The notes under the pieces are model-generated. The model saw only the letters and a list, made by a program, of their open reading frames with translations, was not told the DNA's origin and searched no databases. Positions 11,606-22,718 of a stretch of 64,000 bases of DNA are shown here, one piece after another (the stretch's first letter is position 1; the number at the start of each line of letters is the position of its first letter). Origin of the DNA: Clonostachys chloroleuca (lineage: Eukaryota; Ascomycota; Sordariomycetes; Hypocreales; Bionectriaceae). The DNA lies in assembly GCA_037952775.1 (NCBI GenBank), contig JBANAY010000001.1, positions 4,154,001 through 4,218,000 of the forward strand, given 5' to 3'. The position numbers and the translations under genes were made by a program.

Positions 11606-12682
11606 CTACATTCCGTTCTGTGGCTTCGTAACATAACAAGATCGAATAGCCTCAACCAATTCATCCACACTGCTAGGAGCATGTGAGAAAGACGTTACAA
11701 AGCGAACCGTTCCGGGCTCCCATCGGTCGTGATAAAACTGATAGCCACGACCCAGTAATTCTTTTATCACATGGGGTGCCAGCCGACAAAAGAGTATGTT
11801 GGCTTCTGGCTCCTTAAGAAGCTCTGGTCCGGGGATACTCTTGATACCAGCGGCCAGGCGAGCAGCTAGCCCGTTCGCATGGCGAGCATTTCGCAGCCAT
11901 AACCCGTCGGCAAGGTAGGCCTCAATCTGGGCAGTGTGGAAGCGCATCTTGGAGGCCAACTGGCCCGCTCGCTTCTGGCGAAAAGCCAGCTCCAATGCCA
12001 ACGTAGGGTCAAAGGAGATGATGACGTCAACCGTCATCGCGCCGTTCTTGGTCAAGCCGAAAGAGAGGACATCGACGCCGGCCTTCCAGGTCATCTCGGC
12101 TGGTGACACATCTAGATGAACCAAGGCATTGGAAAAACGTGCACCATCCATGTGGACGCGCAGACCTGCACTCTTGGCTATCGAGGATAGCTCGCAGATC
12201 TCATCTACCGTGTAGACGCTTCCACTCTCAGTAGCCTGGCTGATACTGACAACAGAGGGTTGGACACAATGAACATCGCCGGCCTTTCGACTCACTGCAG
12301 CTCGCAGAGAATCAGGATCGAGCTTGGTGTGGTTTCCGGACACCGTGACGAGTTTAGAGCCGCCTGTGAAGGCTTCTGGAGCACCGCACTCGTCATTGTT
12401 GATGTGGCTGTCCGGATGGCAAAGAATGCTGCCCCAAGGCTTGACGAGCGAGGCTAAGGCGATGCAATTCGCCGCGGTCCCGGTGGATACTGGAAAGACG
12501 TCGACTTCCCTCTCAAAAATTTCTTGTAGCCTCTGACGAGAACCTTTTGTGATGGTATCGTTTCCATATGGTGGAGTATGCTCAGTGGCCGCGGCGATGA
12601 TAGCTTGCACAATCTCGGGTGATGCTCCGGCTATGTTGTCGCTCATGAAGCAGCGACCAGTACCCGGGGTATAGGACACCAT
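11606..12682 (-). CDS. Low-specificity L-threonine aldolase, bacterial (LtaE-like) type
   Basis: 358 aa, intronless, a PLP-dependent fold-type I enzyme that cleaves L-threonine or L-allo-threonine to glycine and acetaldehyde. The PLP lysine is Lys212 in SFGLTKNGA. The cofactor aspartate is in HMDGARF (Asp179). N-terminal motifs SDNIAGASPE and GTAANCIAL, then DECGAPE, match the bacterial low-specificity type rather than the usual yeast Gly1 type (from family knowledge). It is divergent from the AlaX-type gene at 13223, with about 540 bp of shared promoter. No organelle signal is obvious. Confidence 0.88.
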   Translation of the reverse strand: MVSYTPGTGRCFMSDNIAGASPEIVQAIIAAATEHTPPYGNDTITKGSRQRLQEIFEREVDVFPVSTGTAANCIALASLVKPWGSILCHPDSHINNDECGAPEAFTGGSKLVTVSGNHTKLDPDSLRAAVSRKAGDVHCVQPSVVSISQATESGSVYTVDEICELSSIAKSAGLRVHMDGARFSNALVHLDVSPAEMTWKAGVDVLSFGLTKNGAMTVDVIISFDPTLALELAFRQKRAGQLASKMRFHTAQIEAYLADGLWLRNARHANGLAARLAAGIKSIPGPELLKEPEANILFCRLAPHVIKELLGRGYQFYHDRWEPGTVRFVTSFSHAPSSVDELVEAIRSCYVTKPQNGM

Positions 12683-13222
12683 GTTGCAAGTATGGGGAAT
12701 ATGAAGTAAATTGCAAGTGCCTCAATGAGTACGGGTTGAAGGGGTGAGAAAATATGAAAGACGGATACCACTCAGGGAACAGGCCTTAAATATCAGCAGG
12801 GAAAAGAGGTACGCAGAAGCAGAGAGAGTCAAAGAGAGCATATACCAAAGCAGCAAACATGGCAGGCCCCAGAAATGTTTGCCTCGTGGACAAGGAAGCC
12901 ATCCGAGTTCTCAGTCTGTTAGAGACACCCCTCGGGGCGAACAAGCGAAGAAAAAATCCACACGGCTGGCCCACCGGAATAGGTTTCGTTCACGGCGTTT
13001 GCCGCCCAAATGACCAAAGCAAGTGTCCATATCAAGGGTCTCAGTCATGATATCCGACGTTATAATCGAGGAAAGGGCCCCCAAGCTATCATGTCTTTGT
13101 ACTCCCCACGTTTTATCTCTCGGCGTGCGAAGTGTGTGCCTCAAGTCGCGTGCCTCTTTTACCCATCTGCTTGGGCAAGATACCAACCGTTGCCCGTACC
13201 GAAGAGACGAATTCACACCCCT
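12683..13222. promoter_or_regulatory. Divergent promoter between threonine aldolase and AlaX-type gene
   Basis: About 540 bases lie between two divergent starts. Short frames on both strands have no recognisable product. I see no convincing operator. Shared regulation is only suggested by the arrangement. Confidence 0.3.
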
Positions 13223-14061
13223 ATGGAAAAGGTTGAGCCCAAATAAGCCCTCCCGAAAGAACATACGCGCTAACTCGTTCTCAGTTTGGCCAGACTGAGG
13301 CCGTCTATCACCATGACGAGACCAAGCACGAGCTCGAAACGACTGTCCTAGCTAGCATCCCATTCGCCCAGTGGGATGATGCGACCAAGATGATATTCAA
13401 AGGGGCTTGCGATAATGGCTGCCTCGTCGTCACCAGCTCCACCATTTTCTATGCCAAAGGCGGCGGTCAACCGAGCGACACTGGCATCATGACCTCTCCC
13501 GACCAGACGTCGACCTTCGCCGTCACCTCTGTCCAGAAGCTCCCGTCCGGAACAATCATGCATCTTGGGACATACTCAGGCAACCCATTCGAGGAACAAA
13601 TGCTCGTGACCCAGAAGATCAACAAGGAGGTGCGAAAATTGCATTCTCAGATTCATGACGCCGGTCACATCCTCGCCTCGGCTGTCCGAAGATTGGGGAT
13701 ACCAGAATTACGAGAGCTCAAAGCACAACACTACCCTGATGTGGCATTTGTTGAGTTCCAAGGACTCATCGGGGGCGACAAGAAGGAGGAGATTGAGAAA
13801 ATTGCGAATCAAATAGTCGACGACGACCGGTCGATAGCCGTCCGTTGGTGGTCACCAGAGGAACTCAAGGCAAAGTCTTGGACAGCGCCGGAGGAAACTG
13901 GCGGCAAAGATGACGTGGTAAGAGCTGTGGAAATCGAGGGCATAGGTGCCTACATGTGCGGGGGAACCCACGTGAGAAGTACAGGGTTGGTAGGGAAATT
14001 CAAGGTAAGGAAGATAAAGAGGCAGCAAGGAGTGACAAAAATTTCATACGAGATGGTATAG
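13223..14061 (+). CDS. Free-standing alanyl-tRNA editing protein (AlaX-like)
   Basis: The main exon is 13285-14061, preceded by a clear acceptor (gctaac branch, ttctcag). A minimal first exon ATG GAA AAG (13223-13231) joins in frame, but its donor (gttgag) is weak, so the true 5' end is uncertain; the certain frame from Met 13390 is 223 aa. It is the second editing domain of alanyl-tRNA synthetase. FYAKGGGQPSDTG is the conserved strand-loop, HDAGH (HxxxH) and CGGTH (CxxxH) form the zinc/editing site, and a long C-terminal strand-helix region follows. It is expected to hydrolyse Ser- or Gly-mischarged tRNA-Ala in trans in the cytosol. All four metal-binding residues are present. Confidence 0.82.
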
Positions 14062-14185
14062 TTAGCTTTGCGGCCTACCTAGAGTATCTTTTCTTTCAGC
14101 AACATAGGGAGCATACAAATAGACATAGAACGATTACATATGCTACTTGATATCCCTGCTCGTTTTTTTATTAATCCAGATGAAG

Positions 14186-15828
14186 CTATCCTGATTCCTC
14201 AAGATGTTGGCTGCGAAAGAGAGATAGCCACTCCTCGTTGTCAGCAATAGTATCATCCAGCGGGTCCACGTTGCCATATTGTAACCTTCTCGCTTCGTCC
14301 TGAAACATCTTATCCGTAAGGGGGACGCCGAGCCTCGTCTGGTGCTGCGCAAAGCGACCTAGGTGGAAAGCCAGCAGTTCGGGGAATGCCTTGTCGTGGA
14401 GAGATATCGCCGGTGCTCCCGACTCCGGCGACGGCTCTGAGCCACTCCATGCCTCGAAACTTTGCTCGGCCGCCTGATTTATCTGTTTTAAATGCTCTGC
14501 ATGTGTTGGGTTGGGATTCTTCGCTGAGAATGGGGCGTATGTTTTTGACTCGGACGCAATAAAGTACGGAGGGATTGCGTTGGTGACCTGGGCTGCGATT
14601 TCAGGCTCAAAGTCATGCCCTCCCTTCCAGTCATCCATCGTCTTCCCTTTTCGGAAATGCGATACCAGATGGTCTATACGCTCTTGCCATGTTTCCATAC
14701 GAAGGTCACAGAAGCCACACCTCGATATTACTGGCGGCCCCTCAACCTTCCATGAGTCTATCGATGGAGGGTCTTTCACGTGGTGGATACATCCCAGATG
14801 CTGAACTAGATGATCCTTCCGCGCGTAAATCTGACCTTTTGTGCATAGATGGATACCATGATCTTCAAGGTGATTCACCGTAGGATCATCAAGACCACAA
14901 TAGGCACAACTGCTTCTCCCTGTGATGGCCGATATCTCGACGTTGCCGAACGGTGCGCATCGCCACCCGTCGATATTGAGATGTAAAGACCGCTCGTGTC
15001 GGGCCCAGTCAAACTTGCTTTTGAAAGAATCACAGCAGAACGTACAGGGAAATCTCTTCTTCTCTGCCGTCTTGCCCTTGGCTGCAGTCGGCCGTGTCCG
15101 TTTCGACACGCGGGAGCGATGCGCCACAGAGCTGGCAGAGGCAGAGCCCGAGGATAAGCTTGAACCGCTAGCAAAGCTGACTGTCGAGCCCGGTCTAACG
15201 TCGGAACGGCGGGAATTGAGGCTACTGGAGGATGCTTGACCCCGAAGCCGGGTATTCCTCAAAGCGTCTGCAATGGCGGATAACGAGGCTGGCTCGGTCT
15301 CCGGGGGGAATTCCGCCAGCGCTGTATCGGGTCCATTTCACCCTCTGCTAACATGTTGGGGCCTGGAGTCTCTATAGGCCCTGGAATGGTTGGCAGCTCC
15401 GGACTGAAGAGGTACCGGCTTCTTCGTCGTGGGAGGCTATGTGGCGGAGTCTGGACGACGGGCAAATGCTGGAGTGCTCTGGCGGTGCCCTGGCTTAATT
15501 CCCACGTTGGTGGTAATAACTCACCCAGACCAGTCTGGTAGGAATGCTGCCAGCCATCTTGGATCAGATGATGCAGTGGCCAGGATGATAGCGATGGTTG
15601 CCAGGGTTGCTCCGTAGGCCGGATCAGATTCCCAACCGAGGCTATCGTCGAAGCGCCGGAAGTCGCATCAACCAAGTCTTGGGGCTGCCAAGACAAGAGG
15701 CTTGGATCCTGGAACTCTCCTGCATCTTGTTGAAGACTCGTAAAATGGTCTGGGGTTATATGGTTCATGCTATCTGATCCTGTGTCCCTGGCAAACCCGA
15801 GTTGGGTATATTCCTCGGAGAATGTCAA
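14186..15828 (-). CDS. C2H2 zinc-finger protein, split by a one-base frameshift
   Basis: Two frames on the minus strand, 15259-15828 (N-terminal) and 14186-15262 (C-terminal), belong to one gene of about 540 aa. The N-terminal frame reaches DPIQRWRNSP. The C-terminal frame resumes as PETEPASLSAIADALRNTR, directly continuous with it. The switch is at a six-G run (15303-15308 on the plus strand); seven would keep one frame. The C-terminal part holds C2H2 fingers: FPCTFCCDSFKSKFDWARHERSLH, then CAYCG...H...H, a degenerate third and CGFCDLRMETWQERIDHLVSHF. A Ser-rich and basic linker precedes them. A role as transcription regulator is inferred. No intron explains the junction: a GT...AG removal there would be only 20 bases. 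Confidence 0.7.
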
Positions 15829-16422
15829 GGCTGCTAACTCTAGATTAGCGCCGCATCATGCAGTCGGTGAGAGAAGCCTACTGTCGCCTTCTTCATGGGC
15901 CGTGAATGGCGGCAGTTCCACGGCCCTTGCTAGTTCCTCGGTCGGCGTCATCGCACTATCTGGGAGTCAAGGTAATGTTCATCGTGGTGTTGTTAAAAGT
16001 TTGGATCTGAAGCTTGACGAATTTCTCTGGGCCCTTGCGATAGCTCCATACTGATTGAAGGATATCATCAGTAGTTGCATATTGGCGCATAACCTACCGA
16101 TTTACCCCTCTTTACCTATTTTGGGATATTTCCAAACTTCATAGGCCACCCAGGCCTGAAAAATCCCAACAATGAGGTCAAGAATTCCCAAGTCGATGGC
16201 AATAAATACACCGATCAGCGTGGCGAGCATTGCCGTTACGCTAGAGCCAATTGATGTCTCGAGGATACTCACCCGAGCTCACCATAGCAGCTACTACTCA
16301 AGACCGTCGGCGGGAAAGGAAACAATGCAAGTTGATATTCGTATTTGTATTATACTGTTACATGGCAATAGAATATTGAATATCTCATTCGAAGACACAA
16401 ATTTTGGGAATTAGGTAACTTC
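15829..16422. other. Intergenic, no supported gene
   Basis: About 590 bases between the C2H2 gene's start (minus) and the esterase's stop (minus). No open frame with protein character was seen. Confidence 0.45.
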
Positions 16423-17765
16423 CTATCTACTCGCCTCAAAAAGCGTCAAGTCCACAGACTCAGCCATCGCCAAGTATCCAGCAGGGTTGAGGTGAAGATG
16501 ATCGCCCGTATCATACTTGGGGAGAAGCTGATCCTGCTGCGCTGGGTCCCTCACCACCTCGTCAAAATCAACCACAGCATCAAAGACCCCCGATTCTCGG
16601 ATCCATTTATTCACTCGCTGTCTCGTAGCCTCGCGGTTGGGGTGCCCGTAAACCTGGCCAGTTCCTGTCATTGGGGTGATCGTCACTCCAACAACTATCA
16701 TGTTGTGCCGGTGCAGGCGCTGGATGATCTGATCGTAGGCCTGAATTAAGCGGTCTCCAACCGCAGATTGGGTGGCTTCATCGGTGCTCGCTGTTCCTAT
16801 ATCATTGACGCCCTCAAAGATGATCACGTGGCGGACACCTGGGTGCGATATAACGTCACGGTCAATCCGACCAAGCGCATTAGGACCAAGACCGTCGTTC
16901 AAGATACGATTTCCTCCCGCTGCCTGGTTCAAAATGGCCGTGGACCTAGTCGTAGGATTTTCGGAAAGACGAACGAGGAGCTGGTCCGGCCAACGATCGT
17001 TTCCGTTAGTTGTAGACCCGCGCCCGTCAGTAATCGAGTCGCCAACAATGGCAATAGTTGAAGCGGTTCCAGGAATGAGTCCTTCTACTGCGCTGATAAA
17101 GTACCAATGATCGGCAGAGCCCGCTGTCTCTGCCTCGAAATCTAGGCTCTCGAGATGATTCCCTTTGGCAAAAAAAGAAGTCGTGCGGCTGCCTGGGTGG
17201 GATGTGATTTCATTGGTAGTTTGACCGTTTTTCAGATAGATGCTAATAGAGAGAATCGATTGCGCAGCAACGGGCATGTGTATAGGGTCGGACAAAACAG
17301 AGGCACCATTCGGAACAATGAATGATTGGCTTCCCGAGAAGGTCAGTGCCTGGGTCGTGTCCGTTTGTATTGCCTTAATGCCCGCTGTCTGGTTGGCAGG
17401 GATGGCAACTGTGGCAGCTGTAATGGACAAGTCGGAGCCACCGAACACGTTGCTAATCTCTAGCCGGATAACATCCGTATCCAAAGACAGCTTCACAGTC
17501 TGACGAATAGTAGCATCATCAAATACCAGTCCAGTAGAGTTCTATGAAGTTATCAGCCCATGAGATCTTGAGTTGTCTAGGTTTCTTTGCATAAGAAACC
17601 CACAAATGGAGCGGGAGGTAAGTTGGCAGGCTCAGTTAGCTGGGGCATGGCCCCCCAAATTGTCACCCATTCTGTTGTATTCGAACAAGCTGCCGTAGCC
17701 CCTTGGGCGAGGTTTAATACAATTGCGCCGGCAGAGGCAAGCAGCGATAACGGAGGATATCTCAT
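16423..17765 (-). CDS. Secreted SGNH/GDSL-type esterase
   Basis: Exon 1 is 17604-17765 (54 codons), the intron is 17542-17603 (gtgggt...catag) and exon 2 is 16423-17541, giving 426 aa. The N-terminus is a signal peptide (hydrophobic core LSLLASAGAIVLNLAQGATA, cleavage near ATA-ACS). SGNH blocks are visible: GDSITDGRG (Ser about 223), AGGNRIL (block II Gly), EGVNDIG (block III Asn) and DHLHLNPAGY with Asp401/His404. An N-terminal beta-rich region of about 150 aa precedes the hydrolase fold, as in fungal acetylxylan-esterase-like and extracellular GDSL lipases. It probably removes acyl groups from plant or other polysaccharides or lipids outside the cell; the substrate is not fixed by sequence. 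Confidence 0.88.
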
Positions 17766-19306
17766 AGAGCCGTATATACCAATACGGTAACGGGGACTAG
17801 TGTCTTATATAGGGCTGCAAGTGGGCAACTTCTTACCACTCGTCGAAAGCGAACATTTCCAGTCTCATTCGCTCTTGTAATTTCCAGGTCTAATGTTCTT
17901 CAATCCGGGCGGATTATATACCCACAGGTATGTGAGCTTTCTGAACTTGGTTGCCCCTTTTACGTGAGAATTAGGCTAAAAACGGAACCACGGCGCATTG
18001 CAAATATCATGCCGTCATAGTAAATTCATGGACAGCTTAAATTTGTTTACCCTTTTTCAGGCGCAATTGACTCTCATTAGGCTAATTTGCTAGTTTCCGA
18101 TGTTTCTGCATATCGTCTACAGAGGCTAGAATGTACCTTTTTTTGAGATAGAATGCTACAGCCTGGAGCATCTCCCTTGGAAGATCAAAGAGGGAATGAA
18201 CTCTGAGGCTCAAGTTTACATAAGCTGTGAACCTCAATTCAACTCATAGAACTATATAAATGTTACAAGTTCTGCCCCCATGCATCAGAGAACCTGCGAC
18301 TAAATTGCAAATCGTGATCTAACTTGTCCTAAAAATTAAGAGATACTTAATCAATATTTGAGGATAGCCTGTGTTGGGAATGTTCAAACCTTTAGAGCAA
18401 CCGAAGTTTTCAAAAAGGATTAATAAACACAGAATCAGGCATTAACTTTTATGTGGGGTTCACAAATTTGTCAGAAATCGCAGTGCAGCGAGATCCTCGA
18501 TGATTGAAAACGCTAATTATTACGAGGCTAAGGTAGAATGTACAGAATTCAGACAAAGAAGGCCATGTCCAGTGCTCATGAAGGAGTAGGAAACTCAAAG
18601 ATACCGAGAGTCCCGGGTAGTCTGCAATGATAGGGGTTGTCTCAAGGAGATTGAGTAAGATTTTTTTTCTCCACTAGGAAAGACAGATTCTTGCCAAGCC
18701 GCAAAGAACCGATATCCTCGTGATGATAAGCTGGGGCAGTGAGCCAGAAGTCTGCCCCAAGCCTTAAAAATCACGAGAACGCCTTGGTATCACATGCAAA
18801 GCAGAGGAGGCCGGCTAAGAGCTTGGCTAGTGATGGGGTAGTCTGGGAGAGATATGGGGAAGTGCCCCATCAGCGGCGAGTTCTGGATTCTAGCCAGACC
18901 GACCGGACATCGGAGTTCGATTTAGGTGCAGAATTTGGGAGAACAGGGGTCGCCAATTCCATCTGATAACGCAGAGCCCTGGTCAAGCGGACCCAACAAC
19001 TCGCGCATGATCCATCACGAGATCCACACCTTTGTCATCTGGGGAATGATGGTGATGCTAAACTCAACATTGCACTAGTGTCTTGGAAATTACCTCGGCA
19101 ACTGCTGAGCGGATCCATGTTCCTTTTCATTACTCGATTGCATGCCTCAGGGACAAATGACGTGGAGCTGGGCCTTCAAATTCATCTTCATTCCCACCGA
19201 CCTCGTCCCTTCAACCTCACTCCCATTGTCTCGTTGATCACGCGTCTGGCCTTGATCTTGCAATTTCAGACGCAAATTCCCTCACAGGTTCTCAGCATCG
19301 CATCAA
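17766..19306. other. Intergenic, divergent promoter, no supported gene
   Basis: 1.5 kb between the SGNH esterase (minus) and acyl-CoA oxidase (plus). It is A/T-rich around 17990-18600. A single 75-codon frame (18739) has no protein character. Bases 19180-19300 are C/T-rich leader just upstream of the oxidase start, as is usual for a fungal promoter. Confidence 0.5.
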
Positions 19307-21390
19307 ATGCCTGCCCCAAACCCAGACTGGGTCAAAGCCCTGAAGCCTTCAGGCCCCCAAGGCTCGGAGCTCCTAGAACAGGAACGAGCGCGTTCTGACC
19401 TCAACGTCGACCAGCTTGCCACGTTCCTGTTCACCGACGAAGTGCTCAATCGGAGAGCCAAGATTCTGGAGATTCTTCAGAGTGATCCAGTTTTCGACAA
19501 GACCCAGAACTACTTCCGCGGCAGGACCGAGAGGCTTGAAGCTGCCCTGGGAAGGGCCAAGGCGCTGAGACAGCTCTCTGTCAAGCACCAATGGAGCGAA
19601 GAGGAGTACTACGCTGCCAATGAGCTCATCAGCGAGCCTACGCCATACGGCCTGCACGATGCCATGTTCTTGAAGACACTCAAGGAGCAAGGAACTCCCC
19701 AACAGCATGAGCTCTTCCTCAAGCGTGCCGAGAAGTACGAGATCATCGGCTGCTACGCGCAGACCGAGCTGGGTCACGGATCCAATGTCCGAGGGCTGGA
19801 AACCACTGCCACCTGGAACCCAGAGGACAAGACATTCACACTGCACTCGCCGCACCTGACCGCCTCCAAGTGGTGGATCGGATCGCTCGGAAAGGCGGCC
19901 AACCACGCTGTCGTGGTTGCGCAGCTGATCCTGAATGGAAAGTCCTACGGCCCACATCCCTTCATTGTCCAGATAAGGGATTTCAAGACCCATGAGGCTC
20001 TGCCTGATATCCATGTAGGAGATATCGGCCCAAAGTTCGGGTACAATACCATGGACAATGGCTTCCTCCTTTTCAACCACGTCAAGGTCCCCCACGTCAA
20101 TCTGCTCAGTAGATTCTCCGGCGTGGACCCAAACACCGGAAAGTATCTCAGGCCAGCAAACCCGGCCCTCGTGTACGGCACATTGACCTTCATTCGCTCC
20201 TCAATTGTCCTCCAATCAGGCTCCGTGCTTGCCAGGGGCGTGACCATCGCTACTCGCTACTGTGCTGTTCGTCGCCAGTTCCAAGATCACGATGCCGAGG
20301 ATGGTCAGGGCGAGAACCAGGTCCTCAACTATACCATGGTACAGCACCGCATCCTGCCGCTGCTGGCGGCCTCGTACGCGTTGCACTTCACCGGCCGCGC
20401 CATGTTCGACATTTACAACGCAAACCAAAAGCGCATGAGCCAGCAGCGCCTCACCAGGGACACAAACAGAGGGGCCGGCCCAGAGGAGCTCAACCCCAGC
20501 AGCGACCTCTTGGCTGACCTCCACGCCATCTCTTGCGCGTCAAGGCCTTTGCCTCGACCACTGCTGCCGAGGGACTCGAGGTATGTCGCCGTGCTTGCGG
20601 CGGCCACGGATACTCTGCCTTCTCAGGTATCGGCACCTGGTATGCCGACTACCTCCCCACTGTCACGTGGGAGGGCGACAACTACATGCTCACCCAGCAA
20701 GTCAGCCGCTACCTGCTCAAGTCTGCTCGCGCCGTGCTCTCAGGCAAGGCTCCTGATAATAGCATCAGCCAGATCCTGAAGGAGTACATCCGAAGACAGG
20801 ATATCGGCGCGGCCTTCGACATTCTCGAGAACGACGAGGACCTCGTCCACGCCTTTGCCTGGCGTGTGGCCTACCTCACCTTCGAGGCCCTCAAGCACAG
20901 GGACGAGGAGAAGAGACCCTGGAACGACCTGCTGATCGACTTCTGGCGCCTCTCCACCGCCTACTCCCAGTATCTCGTCGTCAAGTACTTCTATGAGGCC
21001 CTCCAGAGCGAGCAGACCAAGTCGGCCCTCGACGCCAACACCCTCGCCCTGATCCGCAAGCTGTTCCAGCTCTTCGCCCTGCACCACCTGCAGTCCCACG
21101 CGTCCGAGTTCTTCACCTCGGGCGCCACCACCGTGCGCCAGATCCAGCTCGCGCGCACGAAGCGGACGCTGGCGCTCCTCCACGAGGTCCGGCCCCACGC
21201 CGTCAGGCTGGTCGACTCGTGGAAGTTCCCCGACTGGCAGCTTGACAGCTCTCTCGGGCGCTATGACGGCAAGGTCTACGAGGACATGTTCCACAGGGCG
21301 TCGCAGGAGAACCCGCTCAACGACGTCGTCATCGATCCCTACCCGGATTCACCTGTCCTCTTCCGCAAGGGGCCAAAGTCGAAGTTGTAA
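19307..21390 (+). CDS. Peroxisomal acyl-CoA oxidase, one-base frameshift at 20534-20540
   Basis: The gene encodes about 694 aa once the frame change is bridged, normal for fungal acyl-CoA oxidases (first step of peroxisomal beta-oxidation: FAD-dependent oxidation of acyl-CoA to enoyl-CoA, making H2O2). Frame 1 (from 19307) carries AQTELGHGSNV, the FAD/substrate motif TASKWWIG and the RYCAVRRQF region. Frame 2 resumes with KAFASTTAAEGLEVCRRACGGHGY and GTWYADYLPTVTWEGDNYML, the conserved flavin and catalytic-Glu regions, to the end. The join lies in ttgcgcgtcaag, where one G (TGC GGC) is missing. The C-terminal SKL is a PTS1 peroxisome signal. Third-position G/C use is high and constant across the break. 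Confidence 0.88.
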
Positions 21391-21653
21391 AATGGTTATT
21401 ATACTGTACAAGTACTGGGGGGTTATAGATTGGTTTATTAAATTGAGACACTATATAGACTAGAAAGGAAGCTGGTTAGACTCGGGAGATATGAGATAGA
21501 GAGGCATTTCTATACTATACAGCAGAAGTGAAGAGGAAGAAAGCCTATGGGGATGTTGAGGGACGTTTGCAAAATGAGTTTTAAAGGGGTCATTAATATA
21601 GAAATTGGAAACAGAGCAACCACAATCAACGATCCAAAGGAAATCCCGTGAGC

Positions 21654-22718
21654 TTAGTTCATGTACCGCTCCAGCCACTCGAGCATTTCCTGCGGCTGCC
21701 GCTGGAAGTAGAGATAGCCGTCCCAGCGACGAGTGGTGTTCTCGATCCACACAAGCTTCTTCTCTGGAATGGGGATGGCATCAAAGATGGCTTGGACGTC
21801 CTCTGGCCGTGTCTGAAGGTCATTGCGGACCTGGTAGATGAATGTTGGGATCGTGACGCTTCTGGCGGCGGGGATGGGAGAGTACTGGTCGAGGTGGAGG
21901 CTTGTGCGCCAGAAGACCATATCGTCCAAGTCCTTGATGTAGCTGGCCGGGATTCCACGGTTGGCCAGATCCACGCGGGTGGACATGTTGGCTGAGATGG
22001 GCTGAGGCGTGACAATGACACGGACACCCTCGAACTCTTGGGGCAGTCTCGACATGGCGTGGAAGACGGCGTTGCCGCCCATGCAGCGGGGGAACAAGCC
22101 GAGTGTCATATTTTGAGTGTCTCGGCGGCTACGAATATAGCGAATTGCTCCGATAACATCTCGGGACTCGTAGCGTCCTCCGGAGTAGAGCACGCCGTTG
22201 GCTCGTCCACTGAGACCGTAGTTGCGGAAGTCATGGGTGAGGATGTTGTACCCAGCATCATGAAGGATTTTATAGTCGGGGATGAAGTTGACGTCAATGT
22301 TGTTGCCAGACGGAGCCGCCAAAGTCGCCCATGGCTCCAGGTGTGAAGGTAAGCCTGCACGGTTGAACAGTCGAGGATGATTCATCAAGAGAATCTTGTC
22401 CGATCCCTCGCGTGGGAAGAACCAACCCTCCAGAGGGACGCCATCCTCAGATTGGAATGTAACGCTCTCGTATTGGAGGCCTTCTTCTTCGGGCCAATGG
22501 AAGAGGGGCGCCTCGGGCCATTGTCGAAATGTGGTGGCTATGTTCAGTAGCTCTTGTTGGATTTGGGTTTCGTTCAGAGGACCGGTTGAATTGGTATTTT
22601 GGGCTTCGAAGGTCAGCATTTTCAGATTCCGAACTCTCTCATCTAGAAATGATCAAGACTTACCAGCCGCCAAGGACAAATACCCCATAGAGAGGAGAGA
22701 ACCGAGCTTTCGGAGCAT
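21654..22718 (-). CDS. Secreted alpha/beta hydrolase with cysteine at the nucleophile elbow
   Basis: Exon 1 is 22664-22718, with an intron at 22604-22663 (gtaagt...cgaag) and exon 2 at 21654-22603, giving 334 aa. The first exon supplies a signal peptide (MLRKLGSLLSMGYLSLAAA, cleavage before QNTN). The fold shows the first strands (GWFFP, LLMNHPR), a Gly-rich region HDFRNYGLSGRA and the elbow GLFPRCMGGNA, where Cys192 sits at the usual Ser position. The C-terminal strand FIYQVRNDLQTRPEDV holds the likely acidic residue, and KKLVWIENTTRRWDGY comes where the His would be expected; a clear catalytic His is not obvious. Reaction unknown. N-glycosylation sequons are present. Confidence 0.78.

Noticed and set aside
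15308..15330. A 20-base GT...AG 'intron' that would rejoin the C2H2 frames
   Set aside because: Too short to be spliced; a one-base run-length difference explains the join better and keeps family sequence.
19373..20095. A 240-codon minus frame antisense to acyl-CoA oxidase
   Set aside because: It is a mirror of strong codon bias in the real gene; no motif.
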